Assembly (NCBI GenBank): GCA_015063895.1
Contig: SVTG01000003.1
Coordinates: 1-33,252, forward strand
Source: Oscillospiraceae bacterium
Lineage (GTDB): Bacteria > Bacillota > Clostridia > Oscillospirales > CAG-272
Reading direction: 5' to 3'
DNA: 33,252 bases
Position numbers and translations under genes: made by a program. The notes below the pieces were generated by a model. It ran no database searches, was not told where the DNA came from, and saw only the letters and a list, made by a program, of their open reading frames with translations. Position 1 is the first letter of the stretch. Each line of letters opens with the position of its first letter. Below, piece by piece: positions 8,448-16,500 of the stretch.

Positions 8448-9347
8448 TCACATAAATTCTCTGATTAAGCGCCCGATCTCCTCACCCGTAGCAAGCCCGC
8501 TTTTCCGGGCGGTGGCGCCACCCGCGGCAACACCGAGGCGCAACGCGTGTTGATAGCCCTTTGCAACGCCGCACAGGAACCCGGCCACCATGGAATCTCC
8601 CGCACCCACGGTATTAACGGGAGGGCCGCCAACGGCACGCTCACGGTGCAGACGTCCGTGCTCATCCAGCAGCAGCGCCCCATCGCGACCCATGGAAACC
8701 AACACGTTTTTCGCCCCCGCCTGCTGCAGCTCGGCAGCCGCCTCGGCGATCTCGCCGTCATTGGAGAGGGGTCTGCCCATGATATCACAAAGCTCCTGCA
8801 AATTGGGCTTGATCAAAAAGGGCCGATACGGTAAGGCGCGCAACAGCAATTCGCGCTCGGCATCTACCACCGCACGCACACCGCGCGGGGCGACACGACG
8901 CAGCATTTCCTCATAAATACTCTTGGGTACCGAGGGCGGCACGCTACCTGCCAGCACCAGTGTATCCGTGGCACGCAACGCATCAAGCTGCTTCATCAGC
9001 GCCGCCAGCGCTTCGGGCGGCACGTCGGGGCCTGCGGCATTGATCTCACTCTCCTGCGAGCCCTTGATCTTCACGTTGATACGCGTTTGCCCTTTGGGCA
9101 AACAGATCATTTCCTGCCCGATATTGGCTTCAGCGAGGGAAGCAAGCAGCGCCTTACCCGTAAAGCCCGCGACGAACCCCAGCGCCACCGTCGGCTCACC
9201 GAGCGCCGTCAGCACCGCCGATACGTTAATACCCTTACCGCCGAAAAACAGCTCCTCACCGCACGTGCGGTTGGTCTTACCGGGCACAAAATGCGATAGA
9301 TATACCGTATAATCAAGCGCGGGATTTAAAGTAACCGTATAAATCAT
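8448..9347 (-). CDS. fruK: PfkB-family kinase, probable 1-phosphofructokinase
   Basis: 299-residue ribokinase-fold kinase. It begins MIYTVTLNPALDYTVYL, the N-terminus typical of the 1-phosphofructokinase/tagatose-6-phosphate kinase subgroup, and has GGKGINVS (about 36-43) and the C-terminal NTVGAGDSMVAGF, which holds the catalytic Asp and the anion hole. Expected reaction: ATP-dependent phosphorylation of fructose 1-phosphate to the 1,6-bisphosphate, or of tagatose 6-phosphate; the two cannot be separated here. No fructose PTS or regulator is adjacent; instead it lies 23 nt after azlD, an unusual place. The ribosome binding site is weak. The symbol is tentative. Confidence 0.88.
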   Translation of the reverse strand: MIYTVTLNPALDYTVYLSHFVPGKTNRTCGEELFFGGKGINVSAVLTALGEPTVALGFVAGFTGKALLASLAEANIGQEMICLPKGQTRINVKIKGSQESEINAAGPDVPPEALAALMKQLDALRATDTLVLAGSVPPSVPKSIYEEMLRRVAPRGVRAVVDAERELLLRALPYRPFLIKPNLQELCDIMGRPLSNDGEIAEAAAELQQAGAKNVLVSMGRDGALLLDEHGRLHRERAVGGPPVNTVGAGDSMVAGFLCGVAKGYQHALRLGVAAGGATARKSGLATGEEIGRLIREFM

Positions 9348-9370
9348 ATTTAAAGCTCACTTTCGGAAAT

Positions 9371-9697
9371 TTAAAATACAAGCTGCAGCAGCAACATATA
9401 CGTGACAGTGCCGCCGAGAATACTCACCAGCGTATTGCGCCACAGCACGTGCAGCAGCACCACCGCGACACAGGCGATCAGCTGCGGCAGACCGTAGGGA
9501 TAGGAAAGGGGCGCGAGATCACGCAGGCAATACACCACAAGCATACCCATTGCAGCGGGCGGCAATACACGCCCAAGATAAGCCACAAAGGGGGGCACGG
9601 TGCGTTTTTTGCCAAAGATCCAAAAGGGCAAAAAGCGCAAAAGCACCGTTACCAGTGAGATCACCGCGATCATCGCGATCACGTAAAGCTTATCCAC
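9371..9697 (-). CDS. azlD: AzlD-type branched-chain amino acid transporter subunit
   Basis: 108-residue protein with about four hydrophobic helices and the AzlD hallmarks VTVLLRFLPFWIFGK and PPFVAYLGRVLPPAAMGMLVVYCL. With AzlC it forms an exporter of branched-chain amino acids in known cases (AzlCD, BrnFE). The start is GTG at 9697, well served by GGGAGGTGG upstream, and it overlaps the azlC stop by 8 nt, so the two subunits are translationally coupled. Confidence 0.92.
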   Translation of the reverse strand: MDKLYVIAMIAVISLVTVLLRFLPFWIFGKKRTVPPFVAYLGRVLPPAAMGMLVVYCLRDLAPLSYPYGLPQLIACVAVVLLHVLWRNTLVSILGGTVTYMLLLQLVF

Positions 9698-10415
9698 GGC
9701 GCTCCACCTCCCTTTTACCTGAAAGCCAAAGCAAAAGCAGGATCAGCGCCATGGCAAGAAGCAAAAAATCATCACGCCCCAGTAAAAGCAACGCCAGCAC
9801 CGAGCAAAGCACGCCGATCACGGCAGGCGCATGCTTTTTAGCAGAAAGCCATTGCTCGGTAAAGATCGTTAAAAATAACGCCGTCAGCGCGAAGTCGATC
9901 CCCTCGGTCGAGAAGGGCAACACAGCACCGATCGCGGCGCCGATGACGCTCCCCGAGATCCAATAGGCATAATTGAGCAAGGACACGAAAAAGCAATACC
10001 GTGTAGGCTCCTCCTGTGCCTCCACACGCTCTCGATGCGACACGAGCGAGTAGGTCTCATCGGTCAGCGTAAAGATCAAAAACGGCTTGTGTCGCACACG
10101 CTGATAGGGCTCTACCATAGAAATGCCGTAAAACAGGTGTCTGGCATTCACCATCAGCGTTGCCAGCGCCGCCGCCAGCAGCGAGGCGCCCCCTCTGATC
10201 ATATCGATCGCCACGTACTGCATGGAGCCCGCATACACAAAAATGCTCATCGCGGCTGCATACAGCACCCCATAGCCGTGCGAGCGAAAAATAACGCCGA
10301 AGCCAAGCCCCAGCACCAAATATCCCGTTAATACGGGAACGGTATCTAAAAACGCGGCCTTCAGACCGCGAAAGGCGGGGACGCTACCCCGCCTTTTTTT
10401 CGCTTTATTTTCCAT
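9690..10415 (-). CDS. azlC: AzlC-type branched-chain amino acid permease subunit
   Basis: 241-residue membrane protein of the AzlC/BrnF family: about seven helices, with FRGLKAAFLDTVPVLTGYLVLGLGFG at the N-terminus, the SMQYVAID region, NARHLFYG and LTDETYSL, all typical of the family. It partners AzlD. ATG at 10415 is chosen because GGAGCAAG lies directly upstream and the 11-nt overlap with the previous stop fits a coupled operon; the longer frame to 10490 would run through the upstream gene. Confidence 0.93.
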   Translation of the reverse strand: MENKAKKRRGSVPAFRGLKAAFLDTVPVLTGYLVLGLGFGVIFRSHGYGVLYAAAMSIFVYAGSMQYVAIDMIRGGASLLAAALATLMVNARHLFYGISMVEPYQRVRHKPFLIFTLTDETYSLVSHRERVEAQEEPTRYCFFVSLLNYAYWISGSVIGAAIGAVLPFSTEGIDFALTALFLTIFTEQWLSAKKHAPAVIGVLCSVLALLLLGRDDFLLLAMALILLLLWLSGKREVERRG

Positions 10416-11061
10416 CTTGCTCCGCTTGCTCCTTCGCGTAGCGATAGCTTGCCACAACGCCGACGATCCCCCACAGCACCGGCACACCAAGGGTCAGCGC
10501 CATCGCAACAAGCCCGTGGCACAGACAACTGACAAGCAGCATCACGCCACCGGCAGCCACACCCGTAACACCTGCAAAGCGCTGGCTTTTTTTCCACACC
10601 ACGTCTGAGGAAAGGCTCCATTTTGTGCGCAGACCGAGGAAACGGTTGCGCGGCACCTCGCCAAGAAGCAGCCCGATCAGTGAGAGGGCCACGCCCAAAA
10701 CAGCCGCCGTCACGCGCCACACGTCGGGCAGAACTATGGCGGTATTACCGAAAAGCAGAGCTCTTAACGCAAAAGATACAAACAGCGCAAGCAGGATCGC
10801 CTGCATCACGATGCAGGTCTTCAAGAGTGAGCGTTTTTCGCCGTGTATGCTTTTTTTGCCGATCACCCAGAGAAAGCAAGCCGCCAGAAGTGTCATAAAG
10901 GCAGGCAGGATCAGCTGCTCGTATTTACTGCCAAAGCGATCGACCTCCCCCGCCGCATTATAATGCGCGGGAACCGTATCGGGCAGCAGCATCAGCATCA
11001 CCGCGGTAAACGTCCAGGTTACGATAAGTAATATGATCACAGTCAAAAAGCCCTTTTTCAT
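10405..11061 (-). CDS. SdpI-family / DUF1648 membrane protein
   Basis: 218-residue protein with about six membrane helices. The first extracytoplasmic loop has LPDTVPAHYNAAGEVDRFGSK, the DUF1648 signature, and the second half has GLRTKWSLSSDVVWKKSQRFAG, typical of SdpI-family proteins. In Bacillus SdpI gives immunity to the SdpC toxin, but most homologues have no assigned job and no toxin genes are seen here. ATG at 11061 has GGAGGT 5 nt upstream; a GTG one codon earlier is less well placed. It is the first gene of the azlCD-pfkB transcript. Confidence 0.85.
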   Translation of the reverse strand: MKKGFLTVIILLIVTWTFTAVMLMLLPDTVPAHYNAAGEVDRFGSKYEQLILPAFMTLLAACFLWVIGKKSIHGEKRSLLKTCIVMQAILLALFVSFALRALLFGNTAIVLPDVWRVTAAVLGVALSLIGLLLGEVPRNRFLGLRTKWSLSSDVVWKKSQRFAGVTGVAAGGVMLLVSCLCHGLVAMALTLGVPVLWGIVGVVASYRYAKEQAEQDGK

Positions 11062-11087
11062 CACGCACCTCCATAAATTTCACTTTC

Positions 11088-11116
11088 AGTATATCACGTT
11101 TTTTTCACGCCGTCAA
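11088..11116 (-). promoter_or_regulatory. Sigma-A promoter for the SdpI-azlC-azlD-pfkB operon
   Basis: TTGACG (11111-11116), a 17-bp spacer and TATACT (11088-11093) on the minus strand, 27 nt from the start codon. It faces away from the plus-strand promoter at 11130. Confidence 0.8.
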
Positions 11117-11129
11117 GTACGCCGTTTTA

Positions 11130-11158
11130 TTGACAAGGCGCCCGCTTGATGCTATAAT
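11130..11158 (+). promoter_or_regulatory. Consensus sigma-A promoter for the HAD phosphatase
   Basis: TTGACA (11130-11135), 17-bp spacer, TATAAT (11153-11158); start codon 30 nt downstream with AAGGAG between. Confidence 0.88.
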
Positions 11159-11188
11159 AAAACAGTCTATTACAGCAAGGAGCGTATT

Positions 11189-12010
11189 ATGAGCAGCTAC
11201 AAGATCATTTCCACCGACCTTGACGGTACACTGTTTGACGAGCACGGCAGGATCAGCCCCGAGAACGAGGCCGCCATCAGGGAGCTTTGCGCACGCGGCG
11301 TGCTGGTGGTACCCAATTCGGGCAGGTGCCTGAGTGAAATGCCCGCTATCATCACAGACCACCCACTGTTTCGCTATCTCATTCAGTCCGACGGTGCCGT
11401 GGTATACGACAAAAAAACGAACCGGCGCCTCACGCGCTGTCTGCCCAAAGCGGTGTCGGATGCCGTATTTGAGATACTGAAGGATTACCGCGTATCGGTC
11501 AGCGTGCGCCAGGACGGCTTTTGCTACGTGCGCGACACCGCACACAATGACACCGATTACACAGCCAACGGTGTTTCGCGTGGCTGGCAAGAGCATTTTT
11601 ATAAGACTGCCACGCCCATTGATTTCTCTCTTTTTGACGCCCCCGATACGGCGATTGAAATGTTTTGCGTCTTCTTTGCCGATATGGCGGAGCGCGAAGC
11701 GTGTATGGCACGCCTCCTGGCCCTCGGCACAGTGCAGGTCGCCTCTACGGACAAAAACAACATTGAGGTGTTTTCGGTTGACGCCGGCAAGGGCAAGGCA
11801 CTGCTTGCCCTTGCGGAATCGCTCGGTATTGATAAGAAGGACACCATCGGTGTCGGTGACAGCACCAATGACAGCGATATGATCCTGCGCGCAGGCACGG
11901 GACTTGTTATGGAAAACGCCTGCCCCGAGCTCAAGGCGCTGGGCGGCACCGTGATCTGCCATCACCGCGACCACGCGATGCGTTACATTTTAGAGCATTA
12001 TATCAAATAG
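11189..12010 (+). CDS. Cof-type HAD-superfamily phosphatase
   Basis: 273-residue cytoplasmic hydrolase of the Cof/HAD-IIB type. Motif I is STDLDGTLFD with the nucleophile Asp10 and acid/base Asp12; motif II lies in VPNSGR; motif IV is GVGDSTNDSDM with Asp224 and Asp228 for magnesium. A C2 cap domain fills the middle. Family members dephosphorylate sugar phosphates, flavin or pyridoxal precursors, and the substrate cannot be chosen from sequence. It is a single-gene unit with its own promoter, and an AAGGAG site fixes the start. No terminator is evident before the riboswitch promoter at 12014. Confidence 0.92.
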   Translation: MSSYKIISTDLDGTLFDEHGRISPENEAAIRELCARGVLVVPNSGRCLSEMPAIITDHPLFRYLIQSDGAVVYDKKTNRRLTRCLPKAVSDAVFEILKDYRVSVSVRQDGFCYVRDTAHNDTDYTANGVSRGWQEHFYKTATPIDFSLFDAPDTAIEMFCVFFADMAEREACMARLLALGTVQVASTDKNNIEVFSVDAGKGKALLALAESLGIDKKDTIGVGDSTNDSDMILRAGTGLVMENACPELKALGGTVICHHRDHAMRYILEHYIK

Positions 12011-12013
12011 GTA

Positions 12014-12042
12014 TTGACACACGCATGTTCGCGTGCTACAAT
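12014..12042 (+). promoter_or_regulatory. Sigma-A promoter for the B12-riboswitch transcript
   Basis: TTGACA (12014-12019), 17-bp spacer, TACAAT (12037-12042), beginning 4 nt after the HAD stop codon. The spacer contains a small inverted repeat, CACGC/GCGTG, at 12020-12035. Confidence 0.82.
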
Positions 12043-12064
12043 AGCAAATACAATAAAATGAAAC

Positions 12065-12225
12065 ACAATTCGGTGCGAGATGCCTTCCGTGGCAATCATC
12101 GCACAACCGCGCGTGCCCCGGTGGGCAGGTGCGGGGATGAGGAAAGCACGGTGCAAATCCGTCACAACAGCCATTGCCGTTACGTGGTCGCAGGGCCCCC
12201 AGTCGGAATGCTCATCGTCTTGTGC
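12065..12225 (+). promoter_or_regulatory. Cobalamin (B12) riboswitch
   Basis: The leader holds the conserved core of the cobalamin riboswitch in the right order: GGAAAGCACGGTGCAAATCC (12141-12160), ACAGCC followed by GTTACGTGG, and a B12-box-like CCAGTCGGAATGC (12199-12211). An upstream GGTGCG...CGCAC helix (12072-12103) fits the peripheral stem. Possible terminator hairpins follow, so control is probably by premature termination when corrinoid is bound. The downstream genes, a DUF4430 lipoprotein and an ECF S component, make sense as corrinoid uptake genes. Confidence 0.86.
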
Positions 12226-12253
12226 CGCAACGCATTCCCGGGCAAAGGGGGAG

Positions 12254-12288
12254 GGCCGCGCCGCAAAGCCGCACAGGGCGGCCTTTTT
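12254..12288 (+). promoter_or_regulatory. First hairpin of the riboswitch expression platform
   Basis: GGCCGC (12254-12259) pairs with GCGGCC (12278-12283), followed by five T residues. This may be a terminator or one arm of an alternative structure with the riboswitch 3' end. Confidence 0.5.
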
Positions 12289-12290
12289 GC

Positions 12291-12341
12291 GCACCCCCCA
12301 CAGGGCTCCTTCCCGTGGGGGGTGCTTTGCTTTCGTTTTTT
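12291..12341 (+). terminator. Strong GC-rich terminator in the riboswitch leader
   Basis: GCACCCCCCAC and GGG pair with CCC and GTGGGGGGTGC around a 6-nt loop with a single bulged A, followed by a T-rich run (12326-12341). It stands 31 nt before the lipoprotein start and is the likely ligand-dependent terminator. Confidence 0.75.
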
Positions 12342-12371
12342 GTAAATAAAAACGAAAAGAGGAACGAAAAA

Positions 12372-12809
12372 ATGAAACAAAAAACTCTCGCGCGCATACT
12401 GTGCGCACTGCTTGCCTGCCTGCTGACAGCATTGATGCTTGTGGCCTGTGCCGACGTTGACAAAACAGGCGACTGGGAGACCGCTACCTACACGAGAAAC
12501 GAGACCCTTGGCAAGGGTGCCAAGACCATCACCGTCAAGGTCGTGGCCGACGGACAGGAGCTGACCTTTACCGTCAAGACCGACAAGGAAAATTTAGAGG
12601 AAGCGCTCCTCGAGCACAAGCTGATCGACGGTGACGAGGGCGCCTTCGGCCTTTATATCAAAAAGGTCAACGGGATCGTAGCCGACTACGACGCGGACAA
12701 GACCTACTGGGCCATCACCAAAAACGGTGAGGCGACCTCCTCCGCCAAGGACACCCTCATCGCCGACGGTGAATGCTACGAGCTCACCAAGACCAAAAGC
12801 GAATGGTAA
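12372..12809 (+). CDS. DUF4430 (transcobalamin-C-like) lipoprotein, putative corrinoid-binding protein
   Basis: 145-residue secreted protein. It has a lipoprotein signal peptide ending LMLVAC with Cys26 as the lipidation site, then a compact domain with TITVKVVADGQELTFTV, GLYIKKVNGIVADYD, a central YWAI and a DGECYELT ending, matching DUF4430, a family related to the C-terminal domain of eukaryotic transcobalamin. With the B12 riboswitch upstream and an ECF S component overlapping its 3' end, a role in capturing cobalamin or another corrinoid at the cell surface is the best reading, but it is inferred. The true start is the ATG at 12372, with AGAGGAAC upstream and the signal peptide beginning there; longer in-frame starts lie inside the riboswitch. 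Confidence 0.88.
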   Translation: MKQKTLARILCALLACLLTALMLVACADVDKTGDWETATYTRNETLGKGAKTITVKVVADGQELTFTVKTDKENLEEALLEHKLIDGDEGAFGLYIKKVNGIVADYDADKTYWAITKNGEATSSAKDTLIADGECYELTKTKSEW

Positions 12810-13369
12810 ACCGACAGCATAGCGACGGTATTTCGTCCGCGGCGCCGCAAAAACGCCAAAAAAGAGCCTTGACGATACGAGAAATGGCGATTTTTGCGAT
12901 GCTGGGTGCCATGATGTATTGCTTGAAGCTGGTGCTCGAATGGGCGCCGAACCTTCACCTCACCGCCCTGTTCATCATCGCCATGACCGTGGTTTGGCGC
13001 GCAAAAGCACTGATTCCCGTTTATATTTTCGTGATGCTCTCAGGGCTCTTTGGCGGCATTTCGGTATGGTGGGTGCCCTATCTTTATATATGGGCGATCC
13101 TGTGGGGGATCATCATGCTGCTGCCGCGCCGTATGCCCAAAAAGCTTGCCGCCGTCGTTTACGTCGTGATCGGCACGCTGCACGGTCTGATGTTCGGTGC
13201 CCTTTGCGCACCCTCGCAGGCCCTTTTCTGGGGGCTTAATTTTGAAGGCACGCTCGCGTGGATCGCACAAGGCCTGTATTTCGATATCCTGCACGCCGCA
13301 GGCAATTTTGCCGCCTGCACCCTCGCGTTACCGCTGATCACACTTTTTAAGCGGCTGCGCAAGCAATAA
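12803..13369 (+). CDS. ECF transporter S component, probable cobalamin uptake
   Basis: 188-residue membrane protein with about six helices and a short basic N-terminal tail (REMAIFAMLGAMMYCLKLVLE), the shape of substrate-binding S components of energy-coupling-factor transporters. No EcfA/EcfT genes are adjacent, so it would use a shared ECF module encoded elsewhere (group II arrangement). The ATG at 12803 overlaps the lipoprotein stop by 7 nt (ATGGTAA), which implies translational coupling; an earlier ATG at 12773 lies well inside the upstream gene. Riboswitch control and the DUF4430 partner point to a corrinoid substrate, like the CbrT family, but S-component specificity is hard to read from sequence. 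Confidence 0.85.
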   Translation: MVNRQHSDGISSAAPQKRQKRALTIREMAIFAMLGAMMYCLKLVLEWAPNLHLTALFIIAMTVVWRAKALIPVYIFVMLSGLFGGISVWWVPYLYIWAILWGIIMLLPRRMPKKLAAVVYVVIGTLHGLMFGALCAPSQALFWGLNFEGTLAWIAQGLYFDILHAAGNFAACTLALPLITLFKRLRKQ

Positions 13370-13436
13370 AAGCTCCGCGTGACGCTTTACCAAAGCCGCC
13401 GGCTTCATACCCGCAAGACACCAACGCAGTCGCAAC

Positions 13437-13454
13437 GGCGGCGCCCACGCCGCC
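13437..13454. repeat. GC-rich hairpin in the 13370-13487 spacer
   Basis: GGCGGCG pairs with CGCCGCC around CCCA. It has no T run, so it is not a terminator by itself. A second small palindrome, AAGCCGCCGGCTT, lies at 13394-13406. No gene is visible in this 118-bp spacer. Confidence 0.4.
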
Positions 13455-13487
13455 GGCGACGAAAGCAAGCTTTAACACGCCCATAAC

Positions 13488-13520
13488 AAAAGGACCAAGG
13501 CCGCAGGCCTTGGTCCTTTT
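13488..13520. terminator. Bidirectional terminator between the ECF gene and the LRR gene
   Basis: Perfect 15-bp stem AAAAGGACCAAGGCC/GGCCTTGGTCCTTTT with a GCA loop. It serves both convergent genes. Confidence 0.9.
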
Positions 13521-13526
13521 GTTTGT

Positions 13527-16500
13527 TTAAATCAATCGTCTTTTGCGGAATATAAACCACCACAATGCAAATCCACCGCCAACCGCAGTGACTCCACCGC
13601 CCGCCGATGCTATTGCCGCAATTTCGATATTATCGAGTTGCGGGATTTCTTCAGTTTCTTTCTGACCGCACACACAACTCCTTTCTTTTATGCCGGCCTC
13701 TTTTGTAGTGGCCTCCTTAACAACAGCCCACTCACCGTACTGGTGAGCGTCAGATTTCTCAAGAGACTGTAATATTTCTGCTCCGCAATCCACACACGTG
13801 TAGGTTTTCACACCCTCGGCGGTATGCGTCGCAGGGGTTGTGATCTCACCGTAGTTCCAAGCGTGGGCAACGTGCTCCACCTCACCGCAGGCGCAGCTGC
13901 GCTTATGATGTGTTGCACTATCCTTTTGCCATTCACCAAAGCTATGCGCAGGCGTCTTATCCACAGCCTCAGTCCTCGTTTCGCCGCAATCCACACACGT
14001 GTAGGTTTTCACACCCTCGGCGGTATGCGTTGCAGGAGTTGTGATCTCACCGCTGTTCCAAGCGTGGGCAACGCGCTCCACCTCACCGCAGGCGCAGTCA
14101 CGCTTATGATGTGTTGCACTATCCTTCTGCCACCCACCAAAGCTATGTACAGGCGTCTTATCCACAGCCTCAGTCCTCGTTTCGCCGCAATCCACACACG
14201 TGTAGGTTTTCACACCCTCGGCGGTATGCGTCGCAGGAGTTGTGATCTCGCCGCTGTTCCAAGCGTGGGCAACACGCTCCACCTCACCGCAGGCGCAGTC
14301 ACGCTTATGATGTGTTGCACTATCCTTCTGCCACCCACCAAAGCTATGTACAGGCGTCTTATCCACAGCCTCAGTCCTCGTTTCGCCGCAGTCTACACAG
14401 GTGTAGGTCCTAACACCTTCCGTGGTATGTGTTGCAGGAGTTGTGATCTCACCCACTCCCCAAATATGTGCTTTCATTTGCAGAATATATCCGCAATCAA
14501 CACACACCTTTTTATGATGCATTTCAGAGCTTACAAGCCACTCACTACTTGCGTGATCTGCATATACCACATGCCCGCATACACATTCCTTTTTATGCAC
14601 CATAGTGGGATCTTGTTCAAACACCGACCATTCGCCGTGTATATGCTCGGCATACACAATATCACCGCATTCGCAAGTCTTTTGATGCTGTTCCTCGGAA
14701 TATATCTCCCAAACGCCATAATTATGCTCGGGGATTCTTTCCACGACCTCGGTCTTAGTTTTCGTGCAATCTACACACGTGTAGGTTTTCACGCCCTCAA
14801 CGATATGCGTAGCAGGCGTTGTGATCTCGCCGTCATTCCAGGAATGCGCGCCAACCTCGCTCGCGCCACAAGCGCATTCGCGCTTATGTTGCATATCATT
14901 TTTCGAGTTCCACGTACTCCAATTATGCGCCTCATATTTCACCGCTCCACACTCGCAACGCTGTACGTGCTGTGCCTCATCATACTGCTGTGGCGCTTCG
15001 TACACGTGCCCGGAGTACATCTCGTGTCCGCACAGGCACACCTTCTTATGCTGCGTTTCCGTATAAGGCTCCCACTCACCGTAACTGTGCAGCTCATATA
15101 TCACAGCGCCGCATTCACACGAGGCCGCATGATGAGATGCGGAGTGTATTTCCCATTCGCCAAAAAGATGATCGGAATAGATCACACACCCCTCGTCACA
15201 GGATTGCTGATACAAAATATCTCCGTGCTTTTCCCAGGCGCCCTCGTGCTCATGCACGGAATACACATCATAAGAAACGCCTTGATAAGTCACCGCGTCC
15301 ACAAAAGGATAGGCCTCGCGCAACATTTGCGGCACCTCCAAGTCCTGTGCCACACAAATGGTATTAGTTTGACCTAAAAATGAAACACTTACCCTTTCCT
15401 GCTCCGCGGCCTGCAGCATTGCAGCTGACTGTACATACACAGTATTTAAGCTTGTACAACCGATAAAAGCGCCATAGCCCAAGTCACTTAATTGGGCGGG
15501 AAATATTATCACACGCAGATTAACACAATCATAAAACGCGCCATAGGCAATATATGATAAAATACTATCGGGCGCAAAACCAACCTTCCACAATGAAGTA
15601 CAACCATAAAAAGCGTCTTCTTGTATTCGTTGCACTTGCCGAGGAAATGATAAAACCTGCAAGGACTCACACAAGGCAAATCCTCTTGCCATAATCCGCA
15701 TAGGCTGCTCGCCACTCTCAAAGCTGATACTTTCAAGACCTATACAAGCCTCAAATGCACGAAATGATATCTCATTCACAGTTGCAGGAATTGCAATATT
15801 TGTTAATTCCTCACAACCGTAAAAAGCATAGGCCCCGATCCTTATTACACTTCCATTGCTTGGAATAATGCTGTTTTCACAACCAAGCAGCAAGGTTTTT
15901 TCCGCGATATCCACAAGACAATTCGCATCACCTTGATACACCGTATTGCCCGCACTAACGTTTATCTGCTCAACGCGGCTGCAGCCACGAAAAGCAGTAG
16001 GATGAATCTCGACCACGGAAGCAGGTATACTCACCTGTAAAAGCCCTGCACAATTATAAAAAGCATATTCTCCTATTGCCGTTACACCTGCGGGGATAAT
16101 ACTGTTTTGGCACCCGAGCAGCAATGTTCCACTATTGGTTATCAAGCAGTTATCAATAGACCGATAAACGGGGTTGTGCGCATTGACGGTTATGCTCGAC
16201 AAGGATCGGCACCCCCACCAAGCAGAAGCATCAATTTGCACCGCATTCAAGGAAAGTGCAATTTCTTGTAAAGCAACGCAACCGTGAAAGGCGTAGCCCT
16301 CCAAGCATACCAAGCCATACGGCACAGCAAAATCAGAAAGCGCGACGCATCCCCAAAAGGCAGCATACCCAATAAAATCAACGCCACTCGGCAAAACAAT
16401 ATCCGACAACATTACGCAATCGGAAAAGGCATATGCTTCAATGGTACGCAATGCACTTTGTGACTCGAAAACGACCCGCACAAGCTGCGCACATTCAGAA

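Noticed and set aside
11105-11974. 289-codon minus-strand frame
   Set aside because: Antisense to the HAD phosphatase, whose catalytic motifs are all present.
12174-12371. Longer form of the DUF4430 lipoprotein starting at 12174
   Set aside because: This would begin inside the riboswitch and bury the lipoprotein signal peptide; ATG 12372 is correctly placed.
13801-14403. Possible CRISPR or direct-repeat array
   Set aside because: The 201-bp units are contiguous, in frame and coding, without short repeats and unique spacers.
13824-15377. 517-codon plus-strand frame with repeated segments
   Set aside because: It is the complement of the tandem repeats of the LRR protein; its repeats only mirror that gene, and it has no ribosome binding site.
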